12,397 bases of DNA, from the NCBI GenBank assembly GCA_964572065.1, contig CAZNER010000057.1:1-12397 (forward strand), read 5' to 3'. Shown piece by piece: positions 5,871 to 12,353 of the stretch. Each line of letters opens with the position of its first letter. Within the stretch, counting starts at the first letter, position 1. Under the pieces are notes generated by a model. It was not told where the DNA came from. It worked only from the letters and a program-made list of their open reading frames with translations, and ran no database searches. This DNA comes from CAZNER01 sp964572065 (GTDB taxonomy: Bacteria > Patescibacteriota > Dojkabacteria > JAHIVN01). The translations under genes and the position numbers were made by a program.

Positions 5871-7714
5871 TACATACCTCCTTGTGGCATACCACTATCT
5901 TGAACTTGTTGACCTCCTGGTACTAATCCTACATCTCTCAATACTTCTAATATAGCAACTTTTATATCATCTGTGTTTGTTTGCTGTGGTTGTTCGGGCA
6001 TTGGTCTATCTAATGCCTCTAAGAATTCTTGAGTATTACCAAATTTAAATGTATCTATCAAAGATTTAATTACAACATCTATCTGATCAGGTGTAACGTA
6101 TCCAATCTTAGCAAGTTCTAAGAAGAATGCTGTTACTTGTTGTGCTATTTCTCTTTTACCTTCCATAGTAAATGCTGCATCTGTTGATACTTCTACATCT
6201 ACTTTTGCGTCTCTAGATATTATTGCAACATCTTCAGGTAGATTTTCACCAATTCTTTGTCTTGCTTCCATTCCAATTTGTCCTACAACCTCGAAATATC
6301 TTGGTTCACCATTTTCTAATCTTCTTATTGTTTGTGGTGTTATAAAGTGATCTGCTGCAATATCTAGCATTCTTTGAGCTATTATTTCTACAACTTGTTT
6401 AAATTGGTCTGTATTTATCTTAAGGTTAGCAAACTCTGTTGCCTTTAATGATTCAATAGCAACTCCTGATTTAACTCCAGGTGGTAGTTGTGCTAGTGCT
6501 GATGTACTTGCGCCTTGCTCTTCTATAAATTGCTCTAATAACTTAACAAAATTGAAAACATGTCCTGGAAGTGATGCCATTTGTGCTTGTTGAGGTGGTG
6601 TTGCAGTGTATTCTATAACTTGTCCGCCTGGAACGTTAGTTGGTCTGAAATCTTCACCTTTTCTTTTTAGCCATATACCTGTGGTCATTGTGTTGGTGTA
6701 TTTCTCAATTCTGTTCATAATCAAATCTAAGCTCTTATTTGCTGGAATGAATCTTTCAATCTGTGGTGTTTGATAAAGTGCGCCAGGTTCCATTGTGAGC
6801 GCTATAAATGGGTAGTTACTGTTAGGTAAGTATTCATCAAATAACCATACATTACCTGCAACAAATGTATGTCTCATGACTACATCGCCAATATCTTTAT
6901 CCCTCACTGCCTCAGGATATTTACTGGCGATGTACGGATAATTGTTTTTATTTAGATAAACTTTTTGAAAAGCTTCTTTTAAGATTACTGTTGCATTGTT
7001 GTCATCATTACTGCCTTTACCATATCTTGTTTGCATATAAGCATCTTTTATCTCTGAGTTAGCGTACTTCCAGTCAGGAGATATCTTTGTTTTTTGCTCT
7101 TCATCAAACATTTCATTTGCTTTTATTTTAGAAACTAGCATTGGTATTGCTTTTATTACGTATGGACTGTCTTCAATGTCTGTTTGTGAGCCATCTACGT
7201 ATATATCAAATGCGTCATAAACCTTCATGTTTATCTTTTCTTCTACAAAATCAGGGTAAACTTGTAAAAAACTAACGCCATGCTTCATAGCAAGTATTAG
7301 CATTTGTGTAAGTTTTCCCTTCATGTCTTTATCTTTCCATTCTTTTTCTATCCAAAGACCTGATGCTTTAGCCCAGTTCTTCCTTTTCTCTATAAGCTCA
7401 GGTGTCATACCTTTAGCTATATCAGGATATACAACAGGAACTGGATCTGTTCCCATAATAAGGTTTGCTATACCTCTTATTTGTCTTGATGCTTTAGGAA
7501 TTGCTCTTACCGGATCATTAGTTTGTGATTTATGAACATCTAATACTTTACCGGTTGTTCTTGATACGTATCTAAAATGATAACCATCATCAAAGAAATT
7601 GTTATCGTACCATCTTTGTTCAAACTTTTTTCTTCTTGTTTTTAAAGTAGATAGCATTTCATCTATCTGCATTCCTAATCTATCTTTTGGTGATAATCTC
7701 TTATCTAGAGCCAT
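5870..7714 (-). CDS. portal protein
   Basis: A 614-residue protein, in the upper size range for portals, encoded between terminase and capsid genes. Portal proteins form the dodecameric ring at one capsid vertex through which DNA is packaged. Supporting features are an N-terminal helical, basic region (residues 1-40), a conserved-looking segment VRAIPKASRQIRGIANLIMG at 69-88 followed by the proline-rich PVPVVYPDI, a long central alpha/beta clip and stem region, and a C-terminal helical part with a glutamine/glycine-rich low-complexity tail (about 575-614). The start has GAAAGG about 7 bases upstream. The gene itself appears intact; the scaffold gap at 7733-7742 is just upstream of its ribosome-binding site. 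Confidence 0.85.
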   Translation of the reverse strand: MALDKRLSPKDRLGMQIDEMLSTLKTRRKKFEQRWYDNNFFDDGYHFRYVSRTTGKVLDVHKSQTNDPVRAIPKASRQIRGIANLIMGTDPVPVVYPDIAKGMTPELIEKRKNWAKASGLWIEKEWKDKDMKGKLTQMLILAMKHGVSFLQVYPDFVEEKINMKVYDAFDIYVDGSQTDIEDSPYVIKAIPMLVSKIKANEMFDEEQKTKISPDWKYANSEIKDAYMQTRYGKGSNDDNNATVILKEAFQKVYLNKNNYPYIASKYPEAVRDKDIGDVVMRHTFVAGNVWLFDEYLPNSNYPFIALTMEPGALYQTPQIERFIPANKSLDLIMNRIEKYTNTMTTGIWLKRKGEDFRPTNVPGGQVIEYTATPPQQAQMASLPGHVFNFVKLLEQFIEEQGASTSALAQLPPGVKSGVAIESLKATEFANLKINTDQFKQVVEIIAQRMLDIAADHFITPQTIRRLENGEPRYFEVVGQIGMEARQRIGENLPEDVAIISRDAKVDVEVSTDAAFTMEGKREIAQQVTAFFLELAKIGYVTPDQIDVVIKSLIDTFKFGNTQEFLEALDRPMPEQPQQTNTDDIKVAILEVLRDVGLVPGGQQVQDSGMPQGGM

Positions 7715-7980
7715 CTAATTGCCTTTCTATCANNNNNNNNNNTCATTTTATTAAATATATCTTCGTCAATGTTTTCTGATGGTATAAATTCAGGAGGTTC
7801 TTGCTCTGTTGTGTTTTCTTGTATTTTTTCACTAGCAGAATATTCGGTTAAGTTCTTTGCTTTTTGCATTTTAACCAATTCTCTTATTTGCTTGTTTAGT
7901 TCTTTAACCATGAAAACATGGTATACAAACATTCCTATTAATAATATTGCTAATGTACTAATTGTTATTATTTCTAACAT
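7705..7980 (-). CDS. small membrane protein with coiled-coil tail, interrupted by a gap
   Basis: The protein begins with an N-terminal membrane helix (residues 2-24), then a Lys/Glu-rich coiled-coil-like stretch (about 25-45) and an acidic, Glu/Pro-containing tail. After residue 79 the sequence enters ten N (7733-7742), and the frame beyond the gap (DRKAIRWL, overlapping the portal start) may or may not belong to the same protein, so the 3' end is uncertain. It overlaps the preceding gene by 23 bases; GAGG lies 9 bases before the ATG. The single N-terminal membrane helix plus coiled coil resembles the topology of i-spanins, but no lysis genes are visible and the position next to the portal does not favour that. 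Confidence 0.6.
   Translation of the reverse strand: MLEIITISTLAILLIGMFVYHVFMVKELNKQIRELVKMQKAKNLTEYSASEKIQENTTEQEPPEFIPSENIDEDIFNKMXXXXDRKAIRWL
7733..7742. other. run of ten N, assembly gap
   Basis: Ten consecutive unknown bases, a conventional placeholder for a scaffold join or for unresolved bases. The true length is not knowable from the sequence. It affects the 3' end of the small membrane protein gene and the spacing to the portal gene. Confidence 0.98.
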
Positions 7981-8512
7981 CTAAATAAACCTCATAAGGA
8001 TTTGGTAACTTAAAATCTACTACATAAAAGAATACTGTATTAGGATTTTTAAGATAACCTGGATCCTTATCTATTATTTTAATATGAATTGGAACGTTTT
8101 TGTATTGTACTTTTATTTCAGTAAGTGTGTCATCTAACGATTGCGGTATCCAAGATGAAATCATCTTCCTACCTGATACTGTAAATTTACCTCTTAGTAT
8201 CTCTAATTCTATCTTATCTGCAAGTAGTGTAGGATCGTTGTATTTTCTTATTTGGTCTGCAATATCTCCTACAAGTACCCAATCAATAAGTCCTCTTCCT
8301 AATATATCTTCTATCCAAAACAATGCATCTGTTAGCTCGTAGTGGTCTGGATATACTTTTTCTTCTTTAACTATTTCTTTTTTAGCCTGTTTAACAGGTT
8401 CTTTTTCAACTTCTTTCTTTTCTTCTTTTTTCTCTTCTATAACTTCTTCTTCAAAATTAAATATTTGAGCTATTTCTTCTCTGTTAGATTGCGATGATGT
8501 CATATTCGTCAT
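7958..8512 (-). CDS. unknown protein next to terminase, charged linker plus alpha/beta domain
   Basis: I place the start at 8512 (MTNMTSSQSN), giving 184 residues, because AGAGG lies about 7 bases upstream and the overlap with the terminase is then 29 bases; the frame stays open to an ATG at 8590, but that would lie deep inside the terminase gene. An ATG at 8503 is a second option. Residues about 20-55 are a Lys/Glu repeat-like linker. The C-terminal domain contains TDALFWIEDILGRGLIDWVLVGDIADQI, then LLADKIELEIL and VPIHIKII. The spacing of LVGD-x-A, an acidic KIEL strand and a later HIKII strand is reminiscent of nucleotidyltransferase folds with lost catalytic residues, but this is only a pattern impression. 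Its place directly after TerL suggests a packaging or head role. Confidence 0.72.
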   Translation of the reverse strand: MTNMTSSQSNREEIAQIFNFEEEVIEEKKEEKKEVEKEPVKQAKKEIVKEEKVYPDHYELTDALFWIEDILGRGLIDWVLVGDIADQIRKYNDPTLLADKIELEILRGKFTVSGRKMISSWIPQSLDDTLTEIKVQYKNVPIHIKIIDKDPGYLKNPNTVFFYVVDFKLPNPYEVYLDVRNNNN

Positions 8513-9773
8513 CTTTCTGACCTCTGAGTTTTTGACGTATTGCTTGTTGAATACGTGTAGGTTCTTTGGTCGTAAATTTTCTAGTTCCAAACAACTCTTT
8601 TACAGCTAAAGCATGAGCGATAACTATATCGTCATGCAATCCTGGTGGAGCATTATATCTTATTTTACCACTACTTGAGATATCATACGTAAAAGCAGTA
8701 AATTCTATTAGTGTTTCTTTTAGATTTAGCATTGCTATTCTTTCTTGCTCTATCCATAATACTAACTTTTCTATGATTTCTCTCTTAGATTCGTTTGTAA
8801 GCTTTACAGGTATAACTGCAATACCTTCTTGTAAAAAGTCATCAGCAATTGGATCTCCTACTCCCGTAGCATCTAGAACTACCGGACAACTGTTGTAGTA
8901 TTTGTTGATTGCAAATATTCTTTTCTTTTGTGCTACCCAGTCTAAATCTTTAAATCTTGCCTGATAAACTTGATGATGTGATTCTGCATCGTATATAACA
9001 ACTACTGTGTAGTCTTGAACTTTAGCAAGGTCTACTCCCATTACATACCTTTTGTTTGGCATAGGTTTCTCCGGTAGTGCTACCATAATATCTTTAACGT
9101 GTTTGAAAACTGAACCTTCATCTTCTAAAAACTCTCCAAATATCTCTTGCCTTGCTACTCTTTCAGGCATATCTGCTACCATTCTATCTACTTCAGCTAC
9201 CGGCATGTAAGGATTATCATAAGTTGTAACATGAAATGATTTGTAATCTTTATTGTCAGGATTTAAGCCTTTAAGATATAAATCGTAGAATAATCCCCTA
9301 CCTTTAGGATTACCTCCTATAATCGTCTCTGCTTGATATTCCATAAGCATTGGTTGTATTGCGTTATGCCATAAGTATTCGTCTCTTAAAATGATTCCTG
9401 CTTCGTTTAAGAATGCTATTTCATACCCAAACCCTTCAATGTTTTGTGGATTATCTGATGATCTAAAGTCTATGTATGAGTCTTTAATAATTAGAGTTCT
9501 TGCTTGTTTTTTCCACTGCCAAAATATTTGTTTAGGTAATTTTCTAAGTTCCGGAACCATAAATCTCTCAACGTATCTGTCAATGTTTGCGTTAATGGTA
9601 TCTACCCATAAACCCTTTTTAAATCTACCTTGCAGCGCTCTCATTATGTACTCGTTGGCCATACCTCTTGTAAGTCCAAATCTTCTTCCTTTAGATATTA
9701 TTTTATAGCGGTGAGGATCCTGGAATATTTCTTTTTGTTTATCAAAATTTTTTATATTTAAAACTATTTGCAT
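8484..9773 (-). CDS. terL: terminase large subunit (TerL)
   Basis: A 429-residue packaging motor with ATPase and nuclease domains in the usual order. The ATPase part has a deviant Walker A loop KGRRFGLTRG at residues 28-37, in which the usual GK[T/S] reads GLT, a Walker B strand IAFLNEA with Glu124, and a coupling motif GGNPKGRG at 153-160. The RNase H-like nuclease follows, with acidic residues Asp248 (GVDLAKVQDYTVVVIY), Asp301 (VVLDATGVGDP) and Asp381/382 (GLHDDIVIAHALA), the triad that binds metal and cuts concatemers. Length is typical of TerL. It starts 14 bases after the methyltransferase stop; no strong ribosome-binding site is visible. No obvious small terminase is encoded in this window. 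Confidence 0.95.
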   Translation of the reverse strand: MQIVLNIKNFDKQKEIFQDPHRYKIISKGRRFGLTRGMANEYIMRALQGRFKKGLWVDTINANIDRYVERFMVPELRKLPKQIFWQWKKQARTLIIKDSYIDFRSSDNPQNIEGFGYEIAFLNEAGIILRDEYLWHNAIQPMLMEYQAETIIGGNPKGRGLFYDLYLKGLNPDNKDYKSFHVTTYDNPYMPVAEVDRMVADMPERVARQEIFGEFLEDEGSVFKHVKDIMVALPEKPMPNKRYVMGVDLAKVQDYTVVVIYDAESHHQVYQARFKDLDWVAQKKRIFAINKYYNSCPVVLDATGVGDPIADDFLQEGIAVIPVKLTNESKREIIEKLVLWIEQERIAMLNLKETLIEFTAFTYDISSSGKIRYNAPPGLHDDIVIAHALAVKELFGTRKFTTKEPTRIQQAIRQKLRGQKDDEYDIIAI

Positions 9774-9787
9774 AATAGTAAAATTAT

Positions 9788-10945
9788 CTACTCTTTATAG
9801 TTTTCAATTCTTGCCTCTGCTATCTTAAAGTATTCTGGATCTATCTCTATGCCTACAAACTCAAAACCTTCTAACTTACAGGCAATACCTGTTGTTCCTG
9901 AACCCATAAAAGGGTCTAATACTGTTCCTTGTTTAGGTGTTATTAGTATTGCAAGGTATCTCATAAGTGCTATTGGTTTAACTGTTGGATGATAATTTTT
10001 GTTTGGTGCTTTTTCACTTCCATATTTACCACTTGCAGAATTAACATCATCTAAATAATTACCAATCCCACCACCACCACCTGTTGTTTGTTTTGCTTCA
10101 AACCCATCTAACCCCTTATTCCTTTCAGACTTACTTGCTTTTGCACAATAAAAAAATCTTGATGCTGAACCTGAGTCGCCATAGTTATCTGGTGCATTTG
10201 CTGTTTGTATATTTTTCTCACTACCACTTAACATAAAACCTTTTCTTTTTCTTGCTTGTTTTTGGTATTTACCACCACCTGTATTAGGAAACATACTAAC
10301 AACCTCATCACTTCCATCGTGTATAAAGTTTGCTGGGAATCTTCCATTTGATATTTTTTTTTCTCTATCTTTACACTGGATTTTGAAAGCTGTAATTTCT
10401 GAATAATTATTACCAATAGGTCTTTTATTTCCTCTGTTTATTTCATCTAAATCTTTTCCATTTGCTTCAACTCTACACTCATCAATATTTATTCCACCTG
10501 TTCCCCATTTCAATACATTCTTAGCAACAGTCTTTTCTCCTAATGGTTTTCTTGCTAGTACAATAGGTTCGTGTGCTGGTTTAAGTGCTGTTCCCCAGCC
10601 TTCCCATTTTGAGTTGCCCTGTAACTTATCTACTGCTTTACCTATATTGTGTGATTTAGGAAACCCAGAACCATATACCCACATTATTTGGTCACGGATT
10701 TCAAATCCTGTATCTTCAATTCCTACTGCTAGTCTGTGATAAGTTCTACTGCCACCAAATGATAATAAGTGTCCACCTGGTTTTAGTACTCGGAATACTT
10801 CTAGCCATAACTCTTTGCTGGGTACATCATAATCCCACTTCTTACCCATAAATGATAATCCGTAGGGTGGGTCTGTAATAACACTATCAATGCTATTATC
10901 TTCTAGTTCTTTTAATGCTTGTATATTGTCGTTATTTATTATCAT
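9788..10945 (-). CDS. DNA methyltransferase, beta-class, probably N6-adenine
   Basis: A 385-residue site-specific DNA methyltransferase of the N4/N6 family. The catalytic motif IV, DPPY, is at residues 25-28; the SAM-binding motif I, DPFMGSGTT, is near the C-terminus at 344-352, followed by GIEIDPEY at 365-372. Motif IV before the target-recognition region and motif I at the end define the beta order. DPPY rather than SPPY favours adenine N6. Residues about 90-315 form a large target-recognition region with a poly-Gly tract. KPGGHLLSFGG (55-65) and HPTVKP (319-324) are further family hallmarks. No cognate restriction enzyme is evident, so it looks like an orphan enzyme that could protect phage DNA or act in regulation or packaging. 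The ribosome-binding site is weak; a promoter candidate lies at 11003-11011. Confidence 0.93.
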   Translation of the reverse strand: MIINNDNIQALKELEDNSIDSVITDPPYGLSFMGKKWDYDVPSKELWLEVFRVLKPGGHLLSFGGSRTYHRLAVGIEDTGFEIRDQIMWVYGSGFPKSHNIGKAVDKLQGNSKWEGWGTALKPAHEPIVLARKPLGEKTVAKNVLKWGTGGINIDECRVEANGKDLDEINRGNKRPIGNNYSEITAFKIQCKDREKKISNGRFPANFIHDGSDEVVSMFPNTGGGKYQKQARKRKGFMLSGSEKNIQTANAPDNYGDSGSASRFFYCAKASKSERNKGLDGFEAKQTTGGGGGIGNYLDDVNSASGKYGSEKAPNKNYHPTVKPIALMRYLAILITPKQGTVLDPFMGSGTTGIACKLEGFEFVGIEIDPEYFKIAEARIENYKE

Positions 10946-10989
10946 AATATTTTCTAAATTTTATTTAAAGTTCTATTTGCATAAGATGG

Positions 10990-11020
10990 CAGCCTTGCCA
11001 GTATTATACCAACAAGGCTG
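10990..11020 (-). terminator. strong hairpin after the HNH gene
   Basis: CAGCCTTG (11020-11013 on the minus strand) pairs perfectly with CAAGGCTG (10997-10990); the loop holds a further GTAT/ATAC palindrome. It starts 5 bases after the HNH stop codon. No T-run follows, so this is not a standard intrinsic terminator on the minus strand; it may be a processing site or barrier between the small-gene block and the methyltransferase-terminase block. Confidence 0.4.
11003..11011 (-). promoter_or_regulatory. extended -10 promoter element inside the hairpin
   Basis: The minus strand reads TGGTATAAT at 11011-11003: a perfect TATAAT with the TG dinucleotide of an extended -10 promoter. No -35 hexamer resembling TTGACA is found 17 bases upstream, which extended -10 promoters can tolerate. 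The implied start of transcription is near 10996, about 50 bases before the methyltransferase ATG. Confidence 0.4.
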
Positions 11021-11025
11021 TTGTG

Positions 11026-11301
11026 TTATCGTCTTCTCCCTCTTGTTCTTGCTAATCTTGCAAGTACAATGTTTGCGGACTTATGTCCAATGTTTTGCTC
11101 TTCTAATAGGATGTGCGCGTCTGCATGGCAGAATAAACACAAAAGCTGTGCATTCTCCCAACTATCATCACCTCCGGCTGAGGTGGGTATTACGTGGTGA
11201 AATTCTAAGATATAACCTTCGGCATAAGAACGCCCACAAGATTCACATCTCCAACCAAGTCGTTTGCCCCACTCTTTACGTCTCTTATAAGGGAATGACA
11301 T
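11026..11301 (-). CDS. HNH endonuclease, short phage type
   Basis: A 91-residue HNH nuclease. Zinc-binding cysteines are C19 and C22 (RCESCG) and C55 and C58 (LLCLFCHADAH); the HNH core is His35-His36 (LEFHHVIPTSAGG), Asn50 and His59/His63. A basic N-terminus (FPYKRRKEWGKR) and an Arg-rich C-terminus (LARLARTRGRRR) would help DNA binding. I choose the start at 11301 because GGAG lies 5-9 bases upstream; a longer frame to 11379 would run deep into the preceding gene. Small HNH proteins encoded next to terminases, such as HK97 gp74, assist genome-end cleavage during packaging; here a methyltransferase gene lies between them, so that role is inference. A free-standing homing nuclease is the alternative. 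Confidence 0.88.
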   Translation of the reverse strand: MSFPYKRRKEWGKRLGWRCESCGRSYAEGYILEFHHVIPTSAGGDDSWENAQLLCLFCHADAHILLEEQNIGHKSANIVLARLARTRGRRR

Positions 11302-11479
11302 CCTCTCTCTCCAAATACGTAATGTGCAGTGATACCAAATGGTATTCGTTGTATTCACGATCTCGGATGTGCTTTTCAATCTTATGAATAAGCTCTTGTC
11401 GTGAAGTTACAACATATTCTAGGTCTTCATTAAAATTGAAAAACCCTCGCATACGCCACTGATAGTTAACTAGATACAT
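11285..11479 (-). CDS. small protein, 64 aa, third of a tandem set
   Basis: A 64-residue protein (MYLVNYQWRM..., ending ITYLEREDVIPL). I start it at 11479 because AAGGAG lies 6 bases upstream; a tandem ATG at 11482 is too close, and the open frame further upstream only shadows the preceding gene. Predicted layout is strand (YLVNYQWRM), strand (LEYVVT), helix (SRQELIHKIEKHIRD), strand (YHLVSLHITYL), matching the order in the two preceding small proteins, although sequence identity is low. It overlaps the preceding gene by 14 bases and the HNH gene by 17. Function is unknown. Confidence 0.68.
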   Translation of the reverse strand: MYLVNYQWRMRGFFNFNEDLEYVVTSRQELIHKIEKHIRDREYNEYHLVSLHITYLEREDVIPL

Positions 11480-11660
11480 CATCTTCTCCTTTTTTAGTAC
11501 CATCGTAAATGCCGGTAATACGAAACCAAGCAACCTTGCCATTGAAGACAAAATCATTAAGCTTGACTGAAGTGTCTTCCCAACTTTTGCCGGTGAAAAC
11601 TTTAGTTCGTGGTGGATCATACTCGTCTTTATACTTAAACTGGATTTGGAGTTTGAACAT
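11466..11660 (-). CDS. small protein, 64 aa, paralogue of its upstream neighbour
   Basis: A 64-residue protein beginning MFKLQIQFKYKDEYDPPRTK and ending in an acidic, Gly-containing tail (KKGEDDVSS). It aligns along its length with the 62-residue protein encoded just upstream: both have GK followed by an aromatic residue, K-[LM]-[HN]-D-[FY], FN-x-K-like, and [FY]-[KR]-[IV]-T-x-I near the end. Predicted strand-strand-helix-strand. AGGAG lies 6 bases before the ATG, inside the stop-codon region of the upstream gene, so the two are coupled. The function is unknown; such small folds in phages often act as host-takeover or regulatory factors, but nothing here shows that. Confidence 0.75.
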   Translation of the reverse strand: MFKLQIQFKYKDEYDPPRTKVFTGKSWEDTSVKLNDFVFNGKVAWFRITGIYDGTKKGEDDVSS

Positions 11661-11669
11661 CTTAGTCTC

Positions 11670-11858
11670 CTAGTCATATTTCATATATCCATCGTTAAAA
11701 GTTGATTCGATATGCGTAACTTTATAGCGGGTAATTTTGTTAAACCGCATATAGTCATGCATCTTTGCATTTGCTGCTGCGTAATCTTTACCGATAAATG
11801 TTACGTATTCAGGTTTTGTGTCTCCTTGATAATATACGGATACAGTTACAGCTATCAT
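11670..11858 (-). CDS. small protein, 62 aa, first of a tandem set
   Basis: A 62-residue protein (MIAVTVSVYYQGDTKPEYVT, then FIGKDYAAANAKMHDYMRFN, ending MKYD). It appears to be a strand-strand-helix-strand domain and is paralogous to the next small gene. The start has AGGAGGG about 5 bases upstream. It is the first of the closely packed small genes after a hairpin-containing gap (11859-11921). No known family is recognised. Confidence 0.75.
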   Translation of the reverse strand: MIAVTVSVYYQGDTKPEYVTFIGKDYAAANAKMHDYMRFNKITRYKVTHIESTFNDGYMKYD

Positions 11859-11889
11859 TGCGCCCTCCTATTTAGTTGTGAATGTGCAA

Positions 11890-11921
11890 ATTACAATAAC
11901 TTAGATTTAAGTTACTGTAAT
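11890..11921 (-). terminator. 14-bp AT-rich hairpin after the DUF5662 gene
   Basis: On the minus strand, ATTACAGTAACTTA (11921-11908) pairs with TAAGTTATTGTAAT (11903-11890), loop AATC. The single departure from perfect symmetry is a G-U pair that is only stable in minus-strand RNA, which supports a role in that transcript. It begins right at the DUF5662 stop codon and is followed by TTTGC, a short T-run, so termination may be weak; transcript stabilisation or processing is an alternative. Confidence 0.45.
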
Positions 11922-12353
11922 CTAAACATCTGGTGTTACTCTGATGTTATCTTCTACAAATCTTTTAGTGTTTTGATGTAATAAAATCTTACCTGCTCTT
12001 TCGTAATACCATCTTGCTACTCTTTCAGGTACTTTATCCATTCCGCCTTCTACTATAGCTACTGCATACCAGTCAGCTATCATTTCTACTGCATATTTTT
12101 CTGGCATTTCTAAAGCTTGCATATTACCCTCATTGTCCATAAATATCCAATATTGCCAGTGGTGTTTGTTTCTATGTAAATGTCTATGCCATGCTTTTGT
12201 TATATTCATTCTCTTATTTACTGCATAGTATCTTGCGTACAAACTAAACTCAGACGGGTAAAACTTAGATATATCATGCATTATAGCTAGTACATATAAA
12301 CCTTTTTCAAATAGCATCTGAAATACCCAGTATTTATGCTTAATTAGATATAT
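11922..12353 (-). CDS. DUF5662-family protein, 5' end missing
   Basis: Conserved phage and bacterial protein of unknown function. Hallmarks in order are YLIKHKYWVFQ, the MHDISKFYPSEFSLYARYY segment, HRNKHHWQYW, ALEMPEKYAVEMIADW and a C-terminal RWYYERAGKILLHQNTKRFVED. The His-Asp and His-His pairs suggest a metal site, but no reaction has been assigned as far as I know. An internal ATG at 12317 would cut off the KHKYWVF segment, which belongs to the family's N-terminus, so the real gene starts further upstream. The frame stays open to the window edge, but codons beyond 12353 fall in the loop and mirrored arm of a fold-back repeat and should not be trusted. Confidence 0.85.
   Translation of the reverse strand: MYLIKHKYWVFQMLFEKGLYVLAIMHDISKFYPSEFSLYARYYAVNKRMNITKAWHRHLHRNKHHWQYWIFMDNEGNMQALEMPEKYAVEMIADWYAVAIVEGGMDKVPERVARWYYERAGKILLHQNTKRFVEDNIRVTPDV

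Noticed and set aside
8513..8590. N-terminal extension of the protein next to TerL
   Set aside because: It would overlap the terminase by 107 bases, and the better ribosome-binding site is before 8512.
9391..9708. 105-codon open frame on the plus strand
   Set aside because: It lies entirely inside the terminase gene, which has clear ATPase and nuclease motifs; the plus-strand translation is hydrophobic and Cys/Ser-rich, as antisense of AT-rich coding DNA usually is.
10228..10416. 62-codon minus-strand frame inside the methyltransferase
   Set aside because: It is an out-of-frame reading of the methyltransferase target-recognition region, with no supporting start site.
10890..11387. 165-codon open frame on the plus strand across the HNH gene
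   Set aside because: It is antisense to the HNH motifs and the methyltransferase start, lacks a ribosome-binding site and has no recognisable domain.
11285..11677. 130-codon version of the third small gene
   Set aside because: The N-terminal half overlaps the paralogous 64-residue gene in another frame and is low-quality sequence; the strong AAGGAG before 11479 marks the true start.
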